From Pseudoalteromonas rubra (lineage in GTDB: Bacteria; Pseudomonadota; Gammaproteobacteria; Enterobacterales; Alteromonadaceae), in NCBI RefSeq assembly GCF_005887095.1, contig NZ_PNCI01000031.1, positions 28,928 through 92,927 on the forward strand: a stretch of 64,000 bases of DNA, given 5' to 3'. Each line of letters opens with the position of its first letter. Positions within the stretch are counted from its first letter, which is position 1. Positions 18,061 through 25,998 of this stretch are shown here, in pieces. The notes below the pieces were generated by a model. That model did no database searches and was not told the origin of the DNA. It saw nothing but the letters and a program-made list of their open reading frames with translations. Made by a program: the position numbers and the translations under genes.

Positions 18061-18685
18061 CAAATACGCACTATTACTCACCCTGCTTATCGGTTGCGGG
18101 CTCGGTGTACTGCTCCCGATTACGCAACCAGTGCAACCAGTGCAACCAGTGCAACCAGTGCAACCAGACACCGTACAGGCCATGATACAAAAAGCCGAAC
18201 GCCCCCTGGCACCATTTGAGCTGCAAAGTGCATACGGCCAGTTTGATCAACACCTGCTGCAAGGGCAGTGGACAATCGTGATGTTTGGATTCACACATTG
18301 TCCGGATATTTGCCCAACCGCATTGTCCCGCTTAGCCGCGCTGGAAACACAGTTAACAGCGCTTTCCATCCGCCGGCAGCCCATATATGTGTTTGTGTCC
18401 GTCGACCCGGGAAGAGACTCCATCACAGCACTCGAGACGTATGTACGCCATTTCAGCCCTTCATTTATTGGCATTACCGGTCACCCCGACCAACTTAAGT
18501 CACTCGCTCAAAGCACTGGTGCACAATTTCAGGTAATTACAGCCCCCGACAACTATCAGGTTGCGCACTCTACCATGATCTTTTTACTTGATCCGACCGC
18601 AACACTGAGGGGTCGATTCGATATAAACCAGAACCTGAGTGGGCTCGCTCATCAACTAAACAGCTTCATCAATTCATATCAGTAA
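18053..18685 (+). CDS. SCO1/SenC-family copper/thiol protein
   Basis: A 210-aa membrane-anchored periplasmic protein of the SCO family, which delivers copper to cytochrome oxidase or acts as a thiol-disulfide protein. The copper motif C83-PDI-C87-P and the distal H172 are all present. The N-terminal anchor (residues 5-23) is followed by a QPV repeat linker (residues 25-38). The start is GTG, overlapping the previous gene. No cytochrome oxidase genes are near, so a redox role alongside the AhpD-like protein is equally possible. Confidence 0.88.
   Translation: MHNKYALLLTLLIGCGLGVLLPITQPVQPVQPVQPVQPDTVQAMIQKAERPLAPFELQSAYGQFDQHLLQGQWTIVMFGFTHCPDICPTALSRLAALETQLTALSIRRQPIYVFVSVDPGRDSITALETYVRHFSPSFIGITGHPDQLKSLAQSTGAQFQVITAPDNYQVAHSTMIFLLDPTATLRGRFDINQNLSGLAHQLNSFINSYQ
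18125..18167 (+). repeat. 9-bp tandem repeat in the SCO gene
   Basis: CAACCAGTG is repeated four times plus a partial copy, encoding the QPV linker of the SCO protein. The near-identical units suggest a recent slip-strand expansion that keeps frame. Confidence 0.9.
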
Positions 18686-18855
18686 CTGGTTGATAGGGTG
18701 CTTCTCTCTGGCAGTATCATGGTAACTTTATTCAAAAATACTTAAGATATTGACTAGGAATCAAAAAAGCTGACATGTGGGTCCCCCTCATTTTCAATAC
18801 TTGTGAAGTAACGCTAAATGAGTAAAATTGGCCTCTTTTGTTTGATAAACCCAAC

Positions 18856-18881
18856 AAGCACTGTATACTTAAACAGTGCTT
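18856..18881. promoter_or_regulatory. Perfect 9-bp inverted repeat before the methyltransferase gene
   Basis: AAGCACTGT (18856-18864) and ACAGTGCTT (18873-18881), 8 bases apart, end 19 bp before the methyltransferase ATG. It could be an operator for self-repression of the enzyme or an mRNA hairpin limiting translation. No C-protein gene is present. Confidence 0.5.
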
Positions 18882-18900
18882 CACTTCAGGGCTGGATTAT

Positions 18901-19908
18901 ATGAACAACTCCTACACATCAATAGAGATCTGTGCTGGTGCCGGTGGACAGGCTTTGGGGCTACACCAAGCAGGATTCAAGCATAAGCTATTGATTGAAA
19001 TAGATAAGCCAGCTTGTAAAACCTTGGAATTAAATAACGATAAGCTCAAGTTAGGGTGGGAAAAAATTCTAGAGGGATGCGTAGAAGAATTCGCTCGTAG
19101 TGAATCCCATAATTACAAAGGAACAGATTTAGTAGCTGGAGGTGTACCTTGCCCACCATTTTCTAAAGCAGGAAAACAACTAGGAAAAGACGATGAGCGA
19201 GATCTATTTCCAGCAGCATTGGAAATAGTTGAGAAAGTGAACCCCAAAGCAGTATTAATTGAGAATGTAGCTGGCTTACTGGAGCCCAAGTTTGAAGCTT
19301 ACAGAGCAGAAATAAATTCACATTTGAAGCAGCTAGGCTACTCTACTTTTTGGAAATTACACAATGCATGCGACTTCGGAGTTCCTCAGCTTAGGCCTAG
19401 AGTCACATTGGTGGCTCTCAAACCTGAATTTGCGAAGTTTTTTTCTTGGCCAACTGAAGTTATCAAGCCACCAACAGTAGGCGAAGCTCTTTACGATTTA
19501 ATGGCTTCAAACGGCTGGGAAGGTGCAAACGAATGGAAATTAAAAGCAAATAAAATTGCCCCCACATTGGTAGGTGGATCAAAAAAACATGGGGGTCCAG
19601 ATTTAGGACCATCTCGGGCTAGAAAAGCATGGAAGGAACTTCATGTAAATGGTTGCCTTATTGGGAATGAACCTCCTGAAAAAGGGTTCACTGGCTACAA
19701 AGACAAAGTAGAATACCAAGGCATGCCATTAATTACGGTTAGAATGGCAGCAAGAATACAGGGCTTTCCAGACTGGTGGGAGTTTTATGGGAAAAAAACT
19801 CCCGCTTATAGGCAGGTTGGGAATGCGTTTCCTCCCCCTGTAGCTAAGTCTATTGGTTTAGCTATTCTAGATGCGTTAAATAAAGCATCTTGCCAAAAAG
19901 TTGCATAA
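18901..19908 (+). CDS. DNA (cytosine-5) methyltransferase of a NaeI-like R-M system
   Basis: A 335-aa C5-cytosine methyltransferase. Motif I (EICAGAGGQALGLHQAGF) binds AdoMet, motif IV has the catalytic C84 in GGVPCPPFS, motif VI is IENV, motif VIII QLRPRV, and motif X is YRQVGNAFPPPVA near the end. It should protect the site cut by the NaeI-like enzyme encoded convergently with no gap. Base composition and codon use (AAA, GAA, TTA rich) are lower in GC than the neighbours, suggesting transfer. The ATG at 18901 is preceded by CAGGG; an upstream ATG-less extension to 18838 would cross the inverted repeat. Confidence 0.92.
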   Translation: MNNSYTSIEICAGAGGQALGLHQAGFKHKLLIEIDKPACKTLELNNDKLKLGWEKILEGCVEEFARSESHNYKGTDLVAGGVPCPPFSKAGKQLGKDDERDLFPAALEIVEKVNPKAVLIENVAGLLEPKFEAYRAEINSHLKQLGYSTFWKLHNACDFGVPQLRPRVTLVALKPEFAKFFSWPTEVIKPPTVGEALYDLMASNGWEGANEWKLKANKIAPTLVGGSKKHGGPDLGPSRARKAWKELHVNGCLIGNEPPEKGFTGYKDKVEYQGMPLITVRMAARIQGFPDWWEFYGKKTPAYRQVGNAFPPPVAKSIGLAILDALNKASCQKVA

Positions 19909-20760
19909 CTAGCTATCTGATACGCAAACAAAATGCTCTGTCGTTACACCTGTGAAACCCAAATTTTCAAGCTTAGCTTTATCCTCTCGATTACCTCCCC
20001 ATAATACGGTTAGCCCTTCAAGGGCTAATATATCCCTTGCCCCACCATTTCCTCGAATTCTTTTCATATAATCTTTTTGCTGTGCAACACATTCAACGAG
20101 CCTGCGCCCAATCAATTCGTTCTGAAAACGCCTGAATAAGTTTGCTAATCGAGTACTTCCACCCCTTGGTTCTAAAATTTCTCGCCGGGCACTGTCACTC
20201 AAATGTAAAAAGAAGTTTCTAGGCAGTTGTCCATCTTTTACAAGCCACAAGATTTCATTCTTACCTTCTTTCGAAATAGTGCGTTTTCCATCTCTGTTTT
20301 TCCCTTTATTCAGAACTCTATCTCTGCATATTATCAGGCCAAACTGAAAAAACGATTTACTATCGTTTGACAGTAACAAAATACAAATTTCATCCACTGC
20401 CTCGCTTGGTATTGTCCAGTTAGATCCAATAGTATTTTTTACATCAACCTCTTTCTCGCCAATTAACAGATCTAGTTTTCTACCTTTACCTAACCCAAAG
20501 GTGTCACGAAAAACTATCTCAACCTTAGTCCCAATATAAGTTTTCTCCGTTTTTTCTAGCTCATCAATGCTGTACCGGTTTGTTCTTGGCATATCAATCA
20601 CTTCATCAAGCGCATTTCTTAATATCCCTCCAACAATTGCTTCTAAATCTGAATCACTATCCGAGTATTCAGCAAAAAAGTTGAAAACGCTTATCAAGCG
20701 TTCGTTCTCAGGGTGAGCTTTCAAGTAAGCCTCTAAATAAGAATTCCTTTTTAAATTCAA
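19909..20760 (-). CDS. NaeI-family type II restriction endonuclease
   Basis: A 283-aa endonuclease. The residues E81, D97, D106 and K108 (TKVE...KLD...DVK) have the same spacing as E70, D86, D95 and K97 of NaeI, and the shared words KTEKTxxGT and RGNGGARD support the match. NaeI cuts GCCGGC after binding a second effector copy through its C-terminal domain; the C-terminal region here (about 175-283) is of fitting size. The position equivalent to NaeI Leu43 of the ligase-like LxDG motif reads VIDM. The site recognised is only inferred. Its stop abuts the methyltransferase stop. Low GC relative to the neighbours. Confidence 0.85.
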   Translation of the reverse strand: MNLKRNSYLEAYLKAHPENERLISVFNFFAEYSDSDSDLEAIVGGILRNALDEVIDMPRTNRYSIDELEKTEKTYIGTKVEIVFRDTFGLGKGRKLDLLIGEKEVDVKNTIGSNWTIPSEAVDEICILLLSNDSKSFFQFGLIICRDRVLNKGKNRDGKRTISKEGKNEILWLVKDGQLPRNFFLHLSDSARREILEPRGGSTRLANLFRRFQNELIGRRLVECVAQQKDYMKRIRGNGGARDILALEGLTVLWGGNREDKAKLENLGFTGVTTEHFVCVSDS

Positions 20761-20842
20761 TTATTATGTCTCCGTAAAATAAGTTGGAATTTATGTAGTA
20801 GCAGTAAATATTGTCCAGTAGAGTGCTTAATTTAGTGAAGTG

Positions 20843-20859
20843 TGTAAAGGGGCTTTACG
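20843..20859. promoter_or_regulatory. TGTAAAGGGGnTTTACg palindrome
   Basis: TGTAAAGGGGCTTTACG lies 83 bp upstream of the endonuclease start. It is a member of the intergenic family also seen at 1463, 38720 and 52004. Confidence 0.4.
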
Positions 20860-20895
20860 CTCTTTGTAATTGAGATAAAGTCTTAGAGATTAAGA

Positions 20896-20922
20896 AAAAG
20901 GCAGCCATTGGCTGCCTTTTTT
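20896..20922. terminator. Rho-independent terminator after the 39-aa gene
   Basis: AAAAGGCAGCC (20896-20906), loop ATT, GGCTGCCTTTT (20910-20920) with a following T pair. A/T runs on both sides make it bidirectional. It follows the stop codon of the small lysine-rich gene by 6 bp. Confidence 0.85.
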
Positions 20923-20927
20923 CGCGA

Positions 20928-21047
20928 TTAATTCGCTTTCTTGATCGCTTTTTTCAGCTTTTTGATTTTCGCTTCATGTTTTGCGATCTTACCAGTACGT
21001 TTCTGTACTTCTTTCTTTAGCTTTTTAACATCAACTTTCTTAGCCAT
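20928..21047 (-). CDS. 39-aa lysine-rich protein
   Basis: A very small gene: ATG at 21047 with GGAG 10 bases upstream, stop at 20928, and a strong terminator right after. The product starts MAKKVDVKKLKKEV and is over one third lysine, with hydrophobic residues spaced as in an amphipathic helix or short coiled coil. It overlaps the end of the ribbon-helix-helix gene by 8 bp, so the two are cotranslated. It could bind DNA or RNA, or partner the regulator. No homologue was recalled with a known role. Confidence 0.7.
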   Translation of the reverse strand: MAKKVDVKKLKKEVQKRTGKIAKHEAKIKKLKKAIKKAN

Positions 21048-21225
21048 CCTGATCTCCTTTGACCGGTTTCTCTTGCTCTGGCTTGTGCTTTTTCACAAAC
21101 CGCTTAATAAACTTTCTAATCTCGCGGGAAGAGGAGGTATCGAGTTCGTTGCACAAGGCGACAAACTCATCTCTTTGCGCTTTATTTATGCGCACAATTA
21201 ATTGTGCATCTTTGTTGTTAGCCAT
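21040..21225 (-). CDS. Ribbon-helix-helix (CopG/Arc-type) DNA-binding protein
   Basis: A 61-aa protein whose core LIVRINKAQRDEFVALCNELDTS...EIRKFI fits the ribbon-helix-helix fold: a beta strand that enters the major groove followed by two helices. The tail is charged. It is the first gene of a pair with the 39-aa protein. A doubled GTATATAC site lies about 40 bp upstream and is a probable self-operator. Antitoxin-like genes have this size, but the partner here is basic and tiny and not a recognised toxin. Confidence 0.72.
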   Translation of the reverse strand: MANNKDAQLIVRINKAQRDEFVALCNELDTSSSREIRKFIKRFVKKHKPEQEKPVKGDQDG

Positions 21226-21265
21226 GCTCTGCTTCCTGCATCGGAGGTGTATCTCTCACCCCTGT

Positions 21266-21284
21266 GTATATACAACGTATATAC
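21266..21284. promoter_or_regulatory. Tandem GTATATAC operator candidate
   Basis: GTATATAC (21266-21273), AAC, GTATATAC (21277-21284). Two copies of a self-complementary octamer 11 bp apart, one per helical turn, are the usual pattern bound by pairs of ribbon-helix-helix dimers. It lies upstream of the gene at 21040. Confidence 0.55.
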
Positions 21285-21471
21285 ATTATGAATGCGTGTC
21301 AACCCGCTTAAGCACATTTTGTCATTACACCTCCGCAGAGCAACTAACATTAACGGCCATATACATCCTCTATATGTCTCAAACCGGCCTCTTTCAGTGC
21401 CATAAAAATCACTACACTGCACACTGCACACAGAACACACCTCAATAACCAAACAAACAGGACAGTAAACC

Positions 21472-22017
21472 ATGAATAAAGCACTACTTGTAATAGATAC
21501 CCAGGACTCGTTCTACCACACTCCTTATTGGTCCGTTCGCGATGTCGCAGACTTCCAGCACAACCTGACTCAGCTGATAGCTGCATTTCAGCGTAATCAA
21601 CACAAAGTGATCAAAATTCTTCATAGTCGTGACGACGTGCCAGACAGTCCTTTCAATCCAGCCTCTGGGTTTGTGAAGCCTATGGCATTTTTGGATACGC
21701 CATTTGATAAAACTTTCCATAAATCAGTACACAACGCCTTTACCGATACAGGGCTTGCTATGTGGTTGAAAAGAAATAACATAGACTGTGTCGCTATCTC
21801 GGGCATTCGCACTGAACAGTGCTGCGAGACCACTGCCCGTGTTGCCAGCGATCTGGGCTTCCAGGTCGAATTTGTCACCGATGCGACCCTAACGTTTGAT
21901 ATGCAACATCAGCCGAGTGGTCAACGCTTTAAGGCCGACGAAATCAAGGTCCGTACCGAACTGGTATTGGCTGAGCGTTTTGCCAAGATCTGTACGCTAC
22001 AAGATTTTGTGCTCTAA
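21472..22017 (+). CDS. Isochorismatase-family cysteine hydrolase
   Basis: A 181-aa hydrolase of the isochorismatase-like family (nicotinamidase, ureidoacrylate hydrolase and others). The catalytic triad D9 (VIDTQD), K84 and C117 (SGIRTEQC) is complete. It is followed after 16 bp by a GlxA-type regulator, an arrangement common for this family, suggesting that the regulator senses the substrate. AACAGGACAG precedes the ATG. The substrate is unknown. Confidence 0.87.
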   Translation: MNKALLVIDTQDSFYHTPYWSVRDVADFQHNLTQLIAAFQRNQHKVIKILHSRDDVPDSPFNPASGFVKPMAFLDTPFDKTFHKSVHNAFTDTGLAMWLKRNNIDCVAISGIRTEQCCETTARVASDLGFQVEFVTDATLTFDMQHQPSGQRFKADEIKVRTELVLAERFAKICTLQDFVL

Positions 22018-22033
22018 CTCAGGAAAAGGGAAA

Positions 22034-22996
22034 ATGTCAGCACCGCAACAGTTTTACTTTGTTCTGCTAAAAAACACCTTACCACTCGATTTGGCAGGGC
22101 CATTGCAGGTGCTACTGGAAGCCAGGCGTGCAGGGCAATTTATTGATATACATTATGTCAGTGCCGAACGCGAACAGATAATAGATGGCGGGCTGATGCT
22201 ACATCAGCTCGACCCTTTACCCAGCCAACTGGATGCCAACGATGTGGTGATCTTACCCGGCTGTAATGACGCTTTTGCCACCTATGACAGCTCGGCAGGT
22301 CGGGTTACTCAGCAATGGTTGAATGAGCAGGCCAGATATGACCCCTACATTTTGACTATCTGCTCAGGCGCAGTACTCGCAGCAAAAGCAGGGCTAATCA
22401 ATAATAAAGCCTGCACTACACACTTTGCGCTGATTGAACGCTTCCGCCGGACGTTCCGAGCCAGTAAGGTGGCCGACAATCGTATCTTTGTGCAAGACGG
22501 TAAGCTATTTAGTAGTGCAGGTATTAGTTCAGGCATAGACATGACACTGCACTTTGTCTCATTGCAGTTTGGTGAATACATTGCCGCCCGGGTTGCCAGA
22601 GAAATGTTAGTGTACTTTCGTCGTAATGGGCAGGATCCCCAGCTCAGCCCCTGGCTGCGACATCGCAACCATATGCATCGAGCTTTACACCAGGTCCAGG
22701 ACTTGATCTGCAGTCAGGTGGGGTGCTCACATAGCCTACAAACTCTGGCAAGTTCGGTCCATCTCTCAGTTCGCCAGCTTAGTCGGCTTTTTAAACAAAC
22801 CCTCGGGATCACGCCGGGTGAGTATGTCAGCAGTATTAAAGTAGCACACGCCAAAGCGTTATTATCCGGAAGCAGTATTCAGATAGAAGCCATTGCTGAG
22901 GCCTGCGGTTACAGCAGTGCTCGTCACTTTCGGCGGATCTGGAATCAATATGAACCCCAGTCTCCTTCGCAATACCGTCAGGCTCACCAACAGTGA
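22034..22996 (+). CDS. GlxA-family AraC-type regulator with DJ-1/PfpI domain
   Basis: A 320-aa transcription factor. Residues 5-180 form a DJ-1/PfpI-like domain with the nucleophile-elbow sequence LTICSGAVLAAKAG, and residues 225-318 hold two AraC helix-turn-helices (LASSVHLSVRQLSRLFKQT; IEAIAEACGYSSARHFRRIW). The ATG at 22034 is preceded by AGGAAAAGGG. Probably an activator of its own operon with the cysteine hydrolase. Confidence 0.88.
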   Translation: MSAPQQFYFVLLKNTLPLDLAGPLQVLLEARRAGQFIDIHYVSAEREQIIDGGLMLHQLDPLPSQLDANDVVILPGCNDAFATYDSSAGRVTQQWLNEQARYDPYILTICSGAVLAAKAGLINNKACTTHFALIERFRRTFRASKVADNRIFVQDGKLFSSAGISSGIDMTLHFVSLQFGEYIAARVAREMLVYFRRNGQDPQLSPWLRHRNHMHRALHQVQDLICSQVGCSHSLQTLASSVHLSVRQLSRLFKQTLGITPGEYVSSIKVAHAKALLSGSSIQIEAIAEACGYSSARHFRRIWNQYEPQSPSQYRQAHQQ

Positions 22997-23064
22997 GAAT
23001 TACACTGGCCTAAGTGCCCTTTACACTTTAAACTCCGAGTTTTCAGATAACTAAAAATAACAAC

Positions 23065-23580
23065 ATGCCCGTTTTAGACATCCTAACCGCACCTGATCCA
23101 AGATTGCAGGTGAAAGCAAAACCAGTCAGTGATATCACATCAGTACAACCGCTCATCGACGACATGCTCGATACCTTATATGCAACCAGAGATGGAATTG
23201 GCCTGGCAGCAACTCAGGTTGGCCGGGATGAAGCGATTGTGATCATCGACTTATCGGAAGCACGTAATGATCCATTGATCCTAATAAATCCGGAGGTGGT
23301 CAGTGGCAGTAATAAAGCCATGGGTGAAGAAGGGTGTCTGTCAGTGCCGGACTACTTTGCCAAAGTGGAGCGCTACACAGAGGTTACTGTCAAGGGACTG
23401 GACCGTACAGGACAGCCCATCACAGTGCAAAGCGATGAATTTCTGGCCATTGTTATGCAACATGAAATAGATCATTTGTCAGGCAACCTGTTCATTGATT
23501 ACCTGTCTCCGCTAAAACGTCAAATGGCCATGAAAAAGGTAAAGAAATACGTTAAGGCTCAAAGTAAGCAAAACGCCTAA
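23065..23580 (+). CDS. def: Peptide deformylase
   Basis: A 171-aa metallo-deformylase that removes the formyl group from nascent protein N-termini. All three motifs are intact: GIGLAATQ (45-52), EGCLS with metal ligand C91, and HEIDH with H133, E134 and H137. The gene stands alone without fmt, so it may be a second copy beside the usual def-fmt locus. A TGTAAAGGG half-site lies upstream at about 23018-23026 on the minus strand. Confidence 0.93.
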   Translation: MPVLDILTAPDPRLQVKAKPVSDITSVQPLIDDMLDTLYATRDGIGLAATQVGRDEAIVIIDLSEARNDPLILINPEVVSGSNKAMGEEGCLSVPDYFAKVERYTEVTVKGLDRTGQPITVQSDEFLAIVMQHEIDHLSGNLFIDYLSPLKRQMAMKKVKKYVKAQSKQNA

Positions 23581-23651
23581 ACAGACAGGGGCTCTTGTCC
23601 AGATATTAGCCAGTAATGTTTAATTTAACATAAATGCTGGCTAAGACCGGT

Positions 23652-24137
23652 TCAGGCGGCGCTACCCAGCCATTGATCAACCTGTGCTTTTGCCCGCTCA
23701 GTCGCTAATTCACCGCCAATATGCGGCATACTGATCCCATATGCGGTGATCACCTTAATATTGGCGATGCCAATAAAGCCCAGCACCTGCTTAAGATAAG
23801 GTACCTGAAAGTCGACAGCTTGCATCTCAGGCGTTGCCATATCCGCACCCGCACTGGCGATTATCACGGCTTGTTTTCCTTGCAACAGCCCCGATGGTCC
23901 CTGCTCTGAATAAGAAAATGTCAGACCAAAACGACAGATCTGATCAATATAGTTTTTCATCAGACTAGTGACACTAAAGTTATGCATCGGAGACGCAAAG
24001 ACAATGATGTCTGCCTGTTTCAGCTCTTCAATATAGAGTAATGACGGCTGTGGCACTGCGGCTTGTTCAGCTGTTAACGCATCCTGATCACCATAAAAGC
24101 TATTGAGGATCTGATTGTCATAAACCGGCAGTGGAAA
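23652..24137 (-). pseudogene. 5'-truncated FMN-dependent azoreductase (AzoR-like)
   Basis: The frame encodes the C-terminal three quarters of an AzoR-type flavodoxin-like quinone/azo reductase: PLPVYDNQIL at its broken upstream end, the flavin loop PMHNFSVTSLMKNYIDQICR, and SAGADM near the middle. The first 50-60 residues, with the FMN phosphate loop, are missing; the homologous frame meets a stop at 24138. An internal ATG at 24056 could start only a 134-aa remnant. The upstream DNA holds other gene debris, so a deletion is likely. Confidence 0.75.
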
Positions 24138-24310
24138 TCAACTTAGTGTACCAGCTCCCTAATATAAAGCTCAGTGTCGACTTTTTTTGCGAGTATATGC
24201 ACGCACACAAGGCCGATATGGTAAAAACCTGATCCAAACTAACAAATTGATTTATATAGATTGGTTTCGTCTTTTAGAAAAATAAGGTGGTGTATATCAG
24301 CGATATCAAC

Positions 24311-24330
24311 AGATCAATATTTTACTAACT
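24311..24330 (-). repeat. Copy of the dispersed 20-bp motif (minus orientation)
   Basis: AGATCAATATTTTACTAACT is the complement of AGTTAGTAAAATATTGATCT, an exact fit to the consensus of the array at 31307-31766. It lies in non-coding DNA next to the LysR remnant. Confidence 0.85.
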
Positions 24331-24334
24331 ATAC

Positions 24335-24586
24335 CTAAGTGTGCGCCAAATCATGGAAGTCGCAAAACTGCGACACAAACCATTCAATTTTTGGGTCGCT
24401 TTTACGAGTGCGATGCCAATATAACTTAAGTTGATAGTTAGGTACCGACAATGGTGGAGGTTCTAGTTAGAGCTGCAACCTGTCACATACCTGCAAAGCA
24501 TAACGCTGTGGCATCGTCAGCAGCACTTTATTCATTTGAAATTTGAGCTTACACTGGGCACCAATCATGTCAACTTTGGAAATCAT
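24335..24586 (-). pseudogene. C-terminal remnant of a LysR-family regulator
   Basis: Reading leftwards the frame gives LLTMPQRYALQVCDRLQL, an in-frame TAA at 24467, then PPPLSVPNYQLKLYWHRTRK and SDPKIEWF, ending at 24335. The sequence LTxPxRxA...PPPL..P...L.WHxRxxxDPxxxW is the standard end of NodD/LeuO-group LysR proteins. The DNA-binding part is absent and the reading frame is broken, so it is dead. It lies immediately upstream of the GNAT gene and near the truncated azoreductase it may once have controlled. Confidence 0.65.
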
Positions 24587-24592
24587 TTACCA

Positions 24593-25075
24593 ATGAGTAT
24601 CACCATTCGCCACGCACAGAAAAGCGACGCCGCAACCATTTTACACTTTATCAATGAACTAGCCGTCTACGAAAAGGAGCCTGATGCTGTGCTCAATACT
24701 GTCGCTGATATTGAACAAAAACTGTTTGGTGACGATGTACGTGCCCATGCGCTGATCTGTGAGCAAGATGGCGAGGCGATTGGCTTTGCGGTATATTTTT
24801 TCAATTATTCGACCTGGCTGGGTAAGTATGGCCTTTACCTGGAAGACCTCTATGTATCTCAGGATCAGCGTGGGCAGGGCGCGGGCAAAGCCCTGATGAA
24901 GTTTTTGGCCCAGCTGGCTCTGGAAAAAGACTGTGGCCGCTTTGAATGGGTCGTACTCGACTGGAACAAACCCGCCATCGACTTTTATAACAGTATTGGC
25001 GCAAAACCACAGGACGAATGGATCATCTATCGCCTGACAGGTGATGAACTCAGAGCGTTTGCCGAGCAGGAGTGA
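24593..25075 (+). CDS. GNAT-family N-acetyltransferase
   Basis: A 160-aa acetyltransferase. The acetyl-CoA binding signature appears as QRGQGAGKALM after the strand LYLEDLYVSQ, and the end FYNSIGAKPQDEW is the motif B region. The wording is that of the diamine acetyltransferase-like group (SpeG/SAT type), so a small amine is a reasonable substrate. The ATG at 24593 lies just beyond the LysR remnant; a longer frame from 24536 would run into that remnant. Confidence 0.88.
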   Translation: MSITIRHAQKSDAATILHFINELAVYEKEPDAVLNTVADIEQKLFGDDVRAHALICEQDGEAIGFAVYFFNYSTWLGKYGLYLEDLYVSQDQRGQGAGKALMKFLAQLALEKDCGRFEWVVLDWNKPAIDFYNSIGAKPQDEWIIYRLTGDELRAFAEQE

Positions 25076-25076
25076 T

Positions 25077-25361
25077 TTACTGAACGGAAAAAGAAACCAG
25101 TTCTCGGTTTAGCTGCATCATATAAGTCAACAGCGCCTGTTCGCCATTGACGTCACTGACACAACGGGCGCGAACAGGAAGCTGTGCGATATAGTGCAGC
25201 ACATCATCATCCAAATTGTATCGCCACAGCTTTCTGTCAGGGGAAATACCATATAGATCGCGTTCGTACAATGAAAAATAGGGTCGTTCCAGCTTATTAG
25301 CCAAGCGACTCACCTCTTTATCCCCAATCCATACCCTGTACGCTTTATCAAGTACAGCCAC
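25077..25361 (-). CDS. Hypothetical 94-aa protein
   Basis: No family was recognised. The product is soluble, begins VAVLDKAYRVWIG from a GTG and has a hydrophobic-aromatic middle (RPYFSLYERDLYGISPDRKLWRY). It lies 15 bp after the DUF2314 gene and probably depends on its translation, because no ribosome site precedes the GTG. Its stop lies 1 bp from the convergent GNAT gene stop. Confidence 0.55.
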   Translation of the reverse strand: MAVLDKAYRVWIGDKEVSRLANKLERPYFSLYERDLYGISPDRKLWRYNLDDDVLHYIAQLPVRARCVSDVNGEQALLTYMMQLNRELVSFSVQ

Positions 25362-25376
25362 AGAGAAGTTATCGCT

Positions 25377-25865
25377 TTAAACATACTTGGCTTGCATTTC
25401 CTGAAGTTCAGGAGGCAACTCTACGCCTTCACGCTCGGCGATGGCAAACATCGCCCGCTGCGTGAAGCCGCCGTAGATGTTGCCGTCTTTGTCTGTGATC
25501 TGCCAGTCTTCAATGTCATCAAAGTGACAGGTGTAGTTGTGCGCGACCTTCCCCTGGTGTGTTACTGGTGGTGTAACCAAAAACACGCTGAGTTCATCGC
25601 CTTTTATGCCTTCAACATGCGCGCCAAGATGCTCCGAAACGCCACAGTCGCTTTCAAAATCTAATTTGACAAAGGCATCCTTAGGAAACTGACGGTACAG
25701 TTTTTTAAAGTCTTCCAATGACGCTTTAGCATCTGCCACAGCCTGAAGTAACAAGGGATCGTTCGGATCTGTTTCCAGCGCTGGATAATCCTCTGAGCTA
25801 GAGCTATAGCGGTTATGCAGCCAAAAAGCCAGCACAATAAAAACAACAATCAAACCCCAGTACAT
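25377..25865 (-). CDS. Membrane-anchored DUF2314 protein
   Basis: A 162-aa protein with one N-terminal membrane helix (about residues 3-20) and a DUF2314-like domain: LEDFKKLYRQFPKDAFVKLDFE and the end region DIEDWQITDKDGNIYGGFTQRAM. The function of DUF2314 is unknown; members have been tied to ankyrin and immunity-type proteins. The ATG at 25865 follows AAGGAG by 8 bases, better than the ATG at 25892. Forms a unit with the 94-aa gene. Confidence 0.75.
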   Translation of the reverse strand: MYWGLIVVFIVLAFWLHNRYSSSSEDYPALETDPNDPLLLQAVADAKASLEDFKKLYRQFPKDAFVKLDFESDCGVSEHLGAHVEGIKGDELSVFLVTPPVTHQGKVAHNYTCHFDDIEDWQITDKDGNIYGGFTQRAMFAIAEREGVELPPELQEMQAKYV

Positions 25866-25998
25866 AAGCCCGGCTCCTTGTAATTGCGACATCTGTTAAT
25901 TTGAGCTTAGCAAAACAATACGCAGGACAAAAGCCGGTATTGGGAATATACCGGCCAGGTTTTATGCCCGATCCACCAGGAAAGGAGAGTCGTATCAT

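Noticed and set aside
21472..22996. Siderophore (isochorismatase) biosynthesis genes
   Set aside because: The hydrolase is a single-domain member beside a GlxA-type regulator; no entA/C/E-like genes are present.
24143..24231. Plus-strand tail VYQLPNIKLSVDFFCEYMHA ending at a TGA
   Set aside because: It looks like the end of a protein but no family could be named and no start exists, so it is not listed as a feature.
24311..24330. IHF site (GATCAATATTTTA)
   Set aside because: The motif overlaps the IHF consensus only partly, the IHF central TTR position is not fixed, and the conserved ACTAACT block is outside IHF requirements.
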